This document shows, piece by piece, positions 52,086 through 62,055 of a DNA stretch of 64,000 bases (position 1 is the first letter of the stretch; each line of letters begins with the position of its first letter). The notes below the pieces were generated by a model. The model was not told the DNA's origin. It searched no databases and was given only the letters and a program-made list of their open reading frames with translations. A program made the translations under genes and the position numbers. The DNA is taken from contig CM041083.1 of NCBI GenBank assembly GCA_023079485.1, positions 62,315,810 to 62,379,809 of the forward strand, given 5' to 3'. Source of the DNA: Archilochus colubris (taxonomy: Eukaryota; Chordata; Aves; Apodiformes; Trochilidae).

Positions 52086-54880
52086 CCAAAATATTTTGGT
52101 CTGTGGTTTCAGGAAAAATGGCTCATTTAATATCATTTTTATAAACAGTTATTGAATGGATGGTGATCCATAGGCTATTCCTATCATCAAGATGTCACCC
52201 CCTGTCAAGTCTGACTAATAGGAGTTTATAGAGCAGCAGTGAGTACAAGTGGTTTCAGTGACACGAATACAAACTCAGCAGCTCAGCTTACTGCAGCTTA
52301 GCATGGATTAATTTCCCATGGCAGGCGTCAGGCTCATGCCAAAAAAAGACTAACCCTGCCTTTATGATTTTTCTCTTCTTCCCAATTGTCAGTCTGTGTA
52401 AAGACAGAGATAACTAGCAATAGGCCCAAAGTACAAAGTCGGGATCTCTGCAGCACTTCTTCGCAGTTGGGCTGTGCTTGAGTTTTCCTTGAGGCTCTGC
52501 TCCTGTCTTTTCCCTTATAAAACTATGCAGAGCAAACTCAGTACATTTTAATTGTTTTTATCAACAGGCCTTTAGGCAGCAGGGATATAGATGATGTAAT
52601 TATTTTTCTTCCCTCTATCTTTTCCCAAGGAAGGATTAATTGTTCAGAAGAATGTTGTGGTTTGATAGCGTGCTTTGTTTGCTACTATTACTCTTTCTAT
52701 TTGTACTGAAGACTGTTGACCTTTTAGCACTGAGAAGATGATCATGAGGGTCACAAGAATCCTTGGGTCTTGTGGAGAATCACTCATATTCTTGAAGCAG
52801 CTTCCAGGGAAGGTCTGTCTGAGCATACATGACCTCTACTCTAGAAAGTTTGATTGCCTTGTGTCTGAGGAACAGAGCTGTGGAAGGAACTTGATAATAG
52901 TTAGATACGCTGGGCATATCTTAAAAACCTCTAGAGAGCCCTCAGAAGAAAACTAAGAAGGACTTAGGAGATGGTAGTGAGGTCAAATGAACCTTGAGCC
53001 AGGTCCCTGAATTTGATCTGGTATCCCAGGGATGGAATAAAAGGGCAGGTGTAATGTGCTGGCACTGGGACACATTGCTGGGGCTGCTGGACTGGCTGAG
53101 AGGGGATTCATACGGGGTATTACATGGGGAGATTCATATGTTGGTATTTTGTATTGCTCTGGACAGAATACAAAGTGGGATAGCACAAATAAGTGAATCT
53201 GGAGCATCATGCAGGAGGCCATCATAAATCTTTTTATTTGGTAGAGGTGACACAAAACAGAAGTGTTGCTGAGCAGGTTTAGTAACAGTGAACATGCGAG
53301 ATTTGCTCTCATACTGTGGCTTGTTTTGGTTTCTACATTTTCCAGGCTCTAAATGCTGTCCAGAAAGCTTCCAGACTCTTTATTGCAGGGATACTAGGAG
53401 TGTTTCAGCTGAACTGTGGATGACTTTGGGCTTTGGGTCGAAGCCATGGGAAATTTTGTAAGCTCTGAACTAGACAAAACTCACTGATTTGTTTTTCCAA
53501 TTGTTTACCAATGGAAATTCAAAGGTTACGAGATCCTACTGACTGAAAAGAGAGCTGGAGTGGAATCAGGTAGGAGAAGTCAGCTGAAACACATGAAGGG
53601 AGTGTGGGAGGAATAAGAAGGCAAGAGAGCGGCTCATCTCCTTGGAGAGGGGCTGAGTTCCCAGGCTCTGAAAGGAGGTATTCTTGTGGTTCCCATCAGC
53701 AGGAGCTGAAAATGCTGAGCTTACACATGTGTACTTGTCTTGGGGGAAATTGAGAAAAATCAGAAATATGTCTCCCTAGAGCATTTCAAGCAAGCCAAGT
53801 GTTTCCTTCACCTGGATAAAAGGTGTAGATGGCTTGTTAGCACATCCAGCTGGTACCTTCAACTTGCTATGTTTGTAGCCCCAAAATTCGCTTTGCAAGA
53901 GTCCAGTAACAATGTAACTGTGCTCAGTGTGACCTCAGGGGGGAGAGATAGGTCTTTTACCCAAAAGAAAACAGGATTTGCCCATACTCTCACATCCTAG
54001 GCACCCAGCAACATGAAATCCAGGGTCTCCTAGCCCTGATACCTGCAGTGGCACACAGGGAAAGGGCCACCAACTTTAGACATCACAACATGTCTCTTGG
54101 GTTCTTCTCAGATCAAAACCAAAGAGGTCTGCTGGCCCCTTGGTGACCCAGGTGCCATCTGCACCTACCATTCTCACAGCACTTCTTCCACTGGTCCTTC
54201 TGGTGCTTACACACCTAACAGTGTCTTTCAGTGAGAATGGATGGGCTTGATATTTGACTTAAAAATTTATTACTGAAACTTATATTACCTGTCCTTAAAG
54301 AGCAAGGATCACTGGAAAGGGTTCAATTTATCCTACCTCCAGTGGGAGGGTCACTTAGATGCATGGTCTGTGGAAACAATGGAGGGAGAAAGGCAGCACT
54401 GAAAAGCTGCTCCAATCATTCCCAGCTGCCTCTTTGACCATCCCACATCCTCCTCTATTGCCCACTGAACTGGGCTTTCAAAAAGTGTCCTTTGATAAGC
54501 AGTATGGAGTTTAAATCGCTTGTATTTTCAATTTATCTATTGATAAACTTCTCAAACACTTTGGGAAAAATGCAGTGGGCACATGGTGATGTTTGCAGGT
54601 GCAAAGCAGACCCGTGTGATAGCTTTCCAGCTGGCTGAAAGCCCTGCTGTTACCTTGGGTGGTTGTAGTTGTGCTTGAAAGCTTATTTTCTCCTCAACAC
54701 AGCTAGAGGTCCTCAGCACAACTTGGTGTAAGAGGACTGGTGAGAAGCAGTGCCCAGAGTGGCTGATTGATGTGTTCTTTTATCTGCAGTGGTTGTTCAA
54801 CATAAACACTAGAAAGTTAAGCCATGTAAAATAAAACTGTATCTGCATGCAAAAAGAAAACCCACAGAAATAAACCAGTA
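52086..54880. other. Intergenic, no gene recognised
   Basis: Unique sequence without recognised transposons, RNA genes or convincing exons. Confidence 0.5.
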
Positions 54881-54884
54881 AACC

Positions 54885-54920
54885 GGAAAAAAAAAAAAAA
54901 AAAAAGGAAAAAAAAAAAAG
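54885..54920. repeat. Poly-A tract
   Basis: Two A-runs (about 19 and 12) are separated by GG. No source gene for a processed copy is recognised upstream. Confidence 0.85.
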
Positions 54921-57900
54921 CCATATTCCTTTCTTCAGTAACTTTTATGAAAGCTTTCACCCTCCTCAAATTACAAGGACTCCATGTGGTTTATTCTACG
55001 ATGAAGATTTTAATATTTTTGCTAAAATTTACTCCAGCTGTTGCTAATCATAGAGATATGAATAATATTATTATAGAGTGAAAAGTCTTGACTGGTCTTG
55101 GTGTAGATTTATTAATTTGTAATTTTCCCATCTTAAACCCAAATATTAAAAAATAGATGAAAGGAAAGGAAAGTAATTGTAACCACTGGCTTCTACTTCA
55201 GCATGATGAAATTGAGCTTGCTCGGTAATCAGAGAATAAATGTAGAGATTTCCTGATTTTATCTGACTGTCTGACTTTATCAGACCATTTGCAGTGACTG
55301 CAGTTCAGCTGAAAATAGGGATGCCAGAAGATCTTATATATAAATCAGTTACTTTTCAGAGAAAACTGCTATTGAGTTCCAGCTCAGAGATGCCCAGAAA
55401 ACAAAACCAAGTGGATCTGAATAGGGAACAGGCTTGGGGTTTTTAATCTCTGTTCTTATTTTGCCATATAAACTTCCAAGAGACAATTACATAGAGGAAC
55501 ATAGAGTCAACTCTGAAGGCTGAATATCGGGTAAAATTAAACTGATTCAGATTAGTCCAAACTGAAAATGCCTCCTTTGCCTTGCAAAAATCAGACTCTT
55601 CTTCCAAATACAATGCCTCCCTTCAGGAGCAATATGAATCCCAACCACTAAATATCAAATAAAATGCTGTGCCCACATCTGTTCCTTACGCTGTGACTCT
55701 GGTGTCCTCACCAACTCAGCATCCAAATCTACAGCCAGGAGACAAATTTGCAGGTAGACAGCCTTGTAGGAAGCTTATGGTGGCTGAGTTACTCATCTCC
55801 CTTTCTCAGAAAAGCTGTGTTTTAAAAGCAACTTCTCTCCAGCAACTCTGAAAAGCCTCACACTCCTTCTGACCAGCTTGTACTCAGAAACAAGGTTCCA
55901 GGCAGAGCAAAAAGTGCAGTCTGGGGTTAGGCACTGTAAGTGAAAAAAATGGAGGGTTGTCTAAGTGTTTTGTAATTTGGTCATTCAGAAATGGGACTAT
56001 CCTGAGTTGGCTTTTCCCTTTTTAATTTTTGTGGTTCTGAGCCATTAGCTGCTTTCCGTGAAGTACATAAAAATTCAACTCAAACTGTCTTGTACTTAAT
56101 CAGCATTAGAAAGATGAATGTTACAAGTGGTAACTCCTATGACTCAGGCCCTATAGGCTGCACTTTTCCCTTGCTCCTATGCCATAAAAAAGATCTTTCA
56201 GGCAAGAAAAGACTGAGAACTCTCTTGGCTTTGGGAAATTTCTGCAGTGCTTCTAGAAAAAGAAAAATGCAGATCCACGCTCAATAAAGGATGAAAAATG
56301 CTTTCTCTCTTCCCATTCAATCATGGGGCTCCAAGCACCCAAATCAAGCACACAAAAATGAAAAGTACTCGTGTCCTCAGCTGATGTGTGACGATGTCTG
56401 AGTGGATGACTTTAGCAGCCTATGCCATAGCCCCATAGGCTATGGCTCTATAGGCCATAGGTGAATAATCCCACTATTCTCATTAGTGGGACTTGTCCCA
56501 TCTTTATATTGTATTTGACCTTTAAACTGCAACTACTCAGGTCACTCTTTACCATTTGTTGGATGCCTCTCCCCTGACAAATTGCGGATGTTTCACCCCC
56601 AGCTGCAGTTCAAAGACCCTGTACAATCCTGCCCATAGAGTAAGGCTTAACCTGGGCTTCTTCAAAGGCAGAAAATGCATTTGTTGAATGAGCTGAAAAA
56701 GAGATTCCCTCTAATCCAGTAACAACTATGGTAAGCTTTTTCTCAGCTTGAAATCGCTCATTTTACACAAGCATACAAAATAGGAAACAAATGGATCTAT
56801 AAATGGGTCATGGAAGATTCTGTATAACTTGCCATCTGTGTCATGGGTAGGAAATGTGCATCCATGGGGATCCACCAGGCCGTGCTTACCATGTGATAAT
56901 TTCATAAAAACTGAGGAGTTTGGATGTTCGGAGATAATATTTAGCATAATCCGTGACTGCCACAGAGAGAAGGTTTATTAGGGAGTTGCAGCCTGAACTT
57001 GAAATCCTACATCCCTATGAAAAAGGAGAAGTCATCCTGAGGATACTGGATTGCTTGGTCTCCTAAGGATCATAGGACAAGCTTACCAAGGGCAAGAATT
57101 TTCCCTCTCCTGCTTGTAGTACTTCTGGCCACAGTCAAAAGTAAAAGCAAAACCATAGGAACATTCAACAAGCTCTAGGAATAATTGATCAAAGAGAAAC
57201 TTTCTGTAGCCTCTATAGACCTAGAAGCAATTCAGTAACAAGCAAAAATGATCATAAATAAGATTTCTCCTGTGCAATGCTTCCCTGCACCATTACAGTG
57301 CTCCCAATAACTCCGAAGTTCACATCCTACTTGGCTTAACAGAGTGATGCCTGGACTGAACTCCTTGGAGGGCTGTCAACATGGATTGCTTTCTGTGTCT
57401 CCAAAGTTCTTCCACCACAGCACACTGGATTAAAGATGCCAAACTTTAAATTTTAAACACTCCTTCATTTATGATGGCAATTTCTTTTAACAGCTAGCAG
57501 AACCTGATGGCTGGCTCATTCTTGGTTTTTTTTTTTTAACCATATGAATGGAATCTGTACCAACCAAAGCTTATTAGTGTGGCAGATACAGAGTTTCATC
57601 CCGAGGCCACTGAAAGGAATTGCAAAACCATTCAGTAACTGACTAGAAGCAGAAATCAATTTTACCAGTTACCAAATGACTTAGTTTAAAAATAAAAGTA
57701 TTTGTTTAGACAGCAGGAAACTATTTACATGTGTTACTTTTGAAATTTACCTCTAGCTATGACCATATGGTAACCCAACTTTTAAATCGTATTTACTGCA
57801 TTCTTATACTTTAATCAGCCAATGCAAAGCTACACTCTTCAGCACTCCATATTTAAGCTTGAAACTCAGAAATTTTGCAGTTTCTCTCTCCTTTGAGCAG

Positions 57901-60868
57901 TTGCCATCTTCAGATAATATCAGATCAATCAGTGCTCAACCCTTTGAAGTGTAACAGTTCAAATGTGTCTGCTGCCTGGTGTGCACTGCCGTATGTTTTA
58001 CTCCAAGTGGAGGCTAAACTTTGCTACTTCAGAAGTAATGAGCTCTGCTCAATTAGCAGAGCAAGTTCTTTTTGAGCATCACACGTAATTCCTTGCAAGG
58101 TCTCTAGTTTTGACAGCCATTTCTTAATCTTCTTATAGAGCTAGCACAAAACCTGTGATTCAAATACAAGCAGGCAGCCAAATAACTGGAGTGCTCCAGC
58201 TACACACATGACTCCAGAACTCAGCTTGGCTCTTCTGAGCAGCAATTTGGCTTTACATTTCAGAAGCAATGACATGGTTACTTCAGGAAGAGGAAAAATC
58301 AAGGCTTGCAGGAGAAGGTAATACTCCTTATTAGACCAGATGTTTCTGGAAGTGGCAAAGCAGCTTTGGAGCAAACCATTCCATCACTCTTCTTCAATCT
58401 CTCTCTTTCAGGACCCTCTATGTGTATGCCTGCATATGTATGTACAGACTGAAGACTCAAAGTACAGAGGTTTTCAGTGTGTTCTCCTACTCCCTGAGTT
58501 CTGACTTCTTGCTGTTAGTTCCTTTATAGGTACTCAGGGCTTCTAGCACTAGACAACGTCTTGAATTCAGCCTGTGATGGTTGGTGACTGGTATGTGACA
58601 AGGTAATATTTCCCTTTGTGGATCAAAAAGAGAAGCTTATGTACTTGTATTTTAGCAGGTCTTGATGTGAAGAACAGGAGCTCTTCCTCCCTCTTTGACT
58701 GGAGTATTGTTTTTTTTCTGTCAGATGTTTGCTTGAGAGAAGAAAGGAAAGACCTCGCTTCTCTTGGAGAGGTGAGAATAGATGTTCTTCTCATAATATA
58801 AACTTGATAAATCAGCATTAACTCCACTTCATGCATAATATTTCTAGAAGCCCATAAGAAAACAGATGAGAAAACAAATAGGGTTTTTCTCCCTTGCAAA
58901 TTCAAGAGTTCCCTGATAGATGAAAGCCAATGGCCAGTGTTGGTGCCCTCTTGAAGAGAGTGAGGGCAGAAATAGACCAGAATAGGTCAGGACTGTCATC
59001 TCTTTCCATGCTTTTTGGTGTTGTCAAGCATGGTAGGTTATGAATGTGAATGTGAAATCATAGATCTGTATAGAATTTGATGTTATTCATTCCAAAGGGT
59101 ACATCTGTTGTACTATGCAGTGTTACATGTCGGTGTATTTTACTGTCATAGGATATTGACAGCAAATCCCTTGATCAGAAAATGTTATTTTATCACTGCT
59201 TCATAATTTACCATTTTAGAACTCTGCATATTTTGCAAGCTTTATGTGATGAACTAGTTAAGCTCAAAGGGGTGGATAACAGGACTTGTGACATAGCAGG
59301 GATGTGTACCACAGTCCTGGGTAATTAATGCAGATGCCTGTCTCCTGCCCCAAGATCATGTTGCCTGAGCCCTGTTTCATGGCAGGGTGGGCTGCCCCAA
59401 CCTGTAATGAAGGAGAAGGACAGAAGACTGAAAAAATGACACAGGGTCTTGTTGGGAAGGACATATTGTCAAGATCTAGCTGAGTGCCTTGGTTTTGTTG
59501 GGGTTACATCAGCAGTGCTGCTGACCCCCCCTCAGGCTGCCCAGCTCACCCATGTGTGGCACATCTGCCCCAGAGAACAGTCAGACCCTCAGCTGCCCAT
59601 TTCAGAGCTACAGGGGATTTCAGATTTTGTTTTATAGGGTAATTTAGGATTTCAGGTATTACCTGGAATGCACTGTAAAGTGATTACAACCTTTATATCT
59701 TACGTTGGTTTTGCTTTCATCACCAACGTTACAGCCCATCCTTCCTCCATCTGCCCTTCCAATAATTGTCAACATTTTAATTTATGTCAACAAAACCTCC
59801 CAGTTCTACCTTTTAGGAATGTCTCCAGTAGTGACTTTGTTTCCTGGGTACTTTAAAGGCTTTGGTACTTCAGTGCCTATGGAGACCAGGCTCTTTCTGT
59901 GCTCATGCACAGATGACACAGTTTAGCTTTACATGCCCAAGCTTCGAAACTTCAGTGGAAATTAATACCAGCAACACCACAAGGAATGGTCTCTACCATG
60001 CTGGGGAAAGCTCCAGGGAGCCAACTGGCAAAATGTCATCAGCCACTTAAAGGGAAAGTTTGAGTGATGACCCTGCTTCTGGTGGAGTTTCCTTCTGTCC
60101 CGGATATAAACACGCTGTCCTAGTCAGAGTTAACAGTTATTTTTAGCTGTGACAAAAGTGCATCTGAAAAGCCTCTTCTGTATAACTTGGAAAACACCAG
60201 GTCACTCAAAGTGCCAAATAAGCTGTAGGAAAAAGCATTCCTGGAGACAGCTTGCCCTGCATAGTCTGCATGAGCATTTCAGGGCTTCTGTTCCCCTCTT
60301 TTCCCCGCACAGAGGCACACACACCAGCAGGCATGCTCACACACACCCAGCAGCTCAGAACTGCAGAGGCTGGTGGTGAACCATGCTCAGTGTGCCTGGT
60401 TTTTTGTTTGTTGGGTTGTTTTTTTTTTTTTTCAGGAGGAAAAATCAGAATACATTCAATATGTTCATTCACCTAGCTGAATTCAAGCTTCTTTGCCAAA
60501 GCAATATTATTTGTTTGGTTATAAGCAAGAGGTTTTATTTAAATGCTAAAAAAAAATATTAAAAAATCAATAATAAAGTCCTTGTTTTTTCTGTCCCCTG
60601 AAAAGGCCATGGACACACCTTTTACATCTAGAGTAGGTCATCTGAACATGGCCTTTTCTCAAGTGAGTTACTGGGAGTTGTCACTAACACTAGAAAGGTC
60701 ACATATGGGAGAAAGACACTGCAGTCATCAGATTAATGCTTTGGAGAAGGCAGATCACAGGTGATTTTGGAAGAGGGACAGGTGATGGACCTGAGTAGAG
60801 AAAAATTCAATGGCACCAAAATGTATTACCATCCAACAGCAGGACATGGTGGGGACTCTTTGGCAAAG
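54921..60868. other. Intergenic, no gene recognised
   Basis: AT-rich unique sequence contains a small cluster of CCATAG/CTATGG palindromes (56425-56460) and T-runs at 57523-57536 and 60418-60432. A strong acceptor-like tract at about 58708-58724 precedes a 47-nt open piece with a GTGAGA donor, but its protein content is not recognisable. Confidence 0.5.
56425..56460. repeat. Clustered CCATAG/CTATGG palindromes
   Basis: CCATAGCC at 56425-56432 and GGCTATGG at 56438-56445 form a perfect 8-bp inverted repeat with a 5-base loop. A further CTATAGGCCATAG follows. The role is unknown. Confidence 0.7.
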
Positions 60869-60874
60869 CTGATG

Positions 60875-61055
60875 CTGCAGGTGATGGATGGTGTGGACCA
60901 GCATTGATGCTGTGGAGCACCACAGATGTGGTGGAGCAGAATTGATACTGTGGATTAGCATCTCTACTGGGGTTCCCTGATACTGTGGATCGGCACCGAA
61001 TGCAGTGGATGAACATACATGTTGTGAGTGCTGTGGAGCAGTGTGGGTGCCCTCG
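60875..61055. repeat. Degenerate minisatellite-like repeat
   Basis: The core GATACTGTGGA recurs with variants at 60906-60916, 60944-60954, 60979-60989, about 60998-61010 and 61026-61037, with associated AGCAT/AGCAC words. Spacing is irregular (about 20-40 bases). It lies just upstream of the TMTC1 CpG island. Repetitive His/Ser/Thr-rich minus-strand frames come from it. Confidence 0.6.
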
Positions 61056-61463
61056 AGGCAACTGGGACATTCCCACTCCCCAGGTCTGCATGGCCCACAG
61101 AGAGGCTGCAACCTCCTTTATTTTACTTTTTTTATTATTTTTCTTTTAACAACGCTTTTAAGAATTTTTAAATGAGCGGCCGTGGAGAGGGTTGCCCGCC
61201 GGGGAGGGAGGAGGTCCCGGGCAGGGATCTGGGCAAGTAGCCTTGCACCTGTCTTCCACGAGTGACCGGGGCGACCCGCCGCACCGGGGCCTCGCTCCCA
61301 GCCCCGCAGCACACTCCTCCCGGGGGCAGCACGGCCTCGCGTGGGTGCTGCCCTGCCGTGTCGTGTGGGTCCACCCCCCCCCGGCTTGCGGTAGCCAGCC
61401 CGGTTACAGCCCACCCCGCCGGCAGGCTGAGGTGGCAGCGGGGGTGACAGCGCGGCAAGGAGC

Positions 61464-61751
61464 ATGCGTGCGGGGAGAGGGGGGGTGGGGGGGGGACAGA
61501 CGGAGGGGGGAGGAGGAGGAGGAGGAGGAAGAGGAGGAGGAGGAGGGATGGCGCGGGGAGGCGGCCGCTGTTTATTTGCAGCCGGGCAGGCTGCGCCTCG
61601 GCAGAGCGCGAGTGGCCGGCGGCGGCGGTCCCGCTGCCCGCCCCGCACCATGCGGGCGCCGCTGCCTGCCCGTGCCGCGGCGGCGGCCGAACCGGAGCCG
61701 GGGCAGCCAGCCCGGGGCCCCGCACCCTCTCCCGCGCCCGAGCCATGGTGA
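61464..61751 (+). other. TMTC1: Upstream ORF overlapping the TMTC1 start
   Basis: A frame with in-frame ATGs at 61464, 61548 and 61650 ends at TGA 61749-61751, four bases inside the TMTC1 ORF (ATGGTGA). The ATG at 61650 has a favourable context (CACCATGC, A at -3). The predicted peptides are Gly/Pro/Ala-rich with no domain. If the transcript includes these ATGs, they would be expected to limit TMTC1 initiation or require leaky scanning or reinitiation. Confidence 0.45.
61478..61547 (+). repeat. G-rich/(GGA)n purine tract
   Basis: G-runs (GGGGGG, GGTGGGGGGGGG) are followed by about ten GGA or GAA triplets, all purine on the plus strand. Potential for G-quadruplex or triplex structure in the TMTC1 promoter or 5' UTR. 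Plus-strand poly-Gly/Glu and minus-strand poly-Pro/Leu frames across it are artefacts. Confidence 0.85.
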
Positions 61752-62055
61752 CAGGCTCGGCGCGGGGTTCCCGCAGCCGGGACCATGCCGCGCCGGCCCC
61801 CGTAGCGCCGGCCCCAGTCGGGCGGCGCGGCGGGGCGGCAGCGGCGGCGGTGCTGGCGGGGCTGTGCGCCCTCTGCTACGGCAACTCCCTGCGGGGCGAG
61901 TTCGTGCACGACGACGTCTGGGCCATCGTGAACAACCCCGACGTGAGGGCGTCCGCCCCCGTCGCCTCCGCCTTCGCCAATGACTTCTGGGGCAAGCGGA
62001 TGGCCGAGAACACCAGCCACAAGTCCTACCGCCCCCTCTGCGTCCTCACCTTCAA
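61745..62055 (+). CDS. TMTC1: TMTC1 exon 1 (partial gene): ER O-mannosyltransferase
   Basis: TMTC1 is an ER multi-pass membrane protein with C-terminal TPR repeats in the lumen. The TMTC family transfers O-linked mannose to cadherin-type proteins (family knowledge). This exon encodes 103 residues plus two bases of a Lys codon, starting MVTGSARGSRSRDH. A basic Pro/Ala-rich N-terminus is followed by a hydrophobic first membrane segment (AAAAAVLAGLCALCYG, about residues 31-46). Next comes the conserved first luminal loop, with GEFVHDDVWAIVNNPDV, NDFWGKRMAENTSHKSYRPL and CVLTFK. The paired Asp of HDD corresponds to the acidic motif of the GT-C fold. The ATG at 61745 has G at -3 and G at +4 and aligns with the start of the mammalian protein as I recall it. 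The donor is AA|GTAAGT. The remaining exons lie downstream of the window. Confidence 0.93.

Noticed and set aside
58725..58771. Possible 47-nt exon with strong acceptor and GTGAGA donor
   Set aside because: It is too short to judge, its phase does not join the orphan segment at 38890, and the residues are not recognisable.
61192..61983. 263-codon plus-strand open frame through the same island
   Set aside because: It is a different frame from TMTC1 and overlaps the real exon. Its Gly/Arg-rich content comes from the purine tract and CpG island composition.
61118..62020. 300-codon minus-strand open frame across the TMTC1 CpG island
   Set aside because: It is the antisense shadow of GC-rich exon 1 and the GGA tract, Pro/Ala/Arg-rich with no domain. 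High GC content removes stops.
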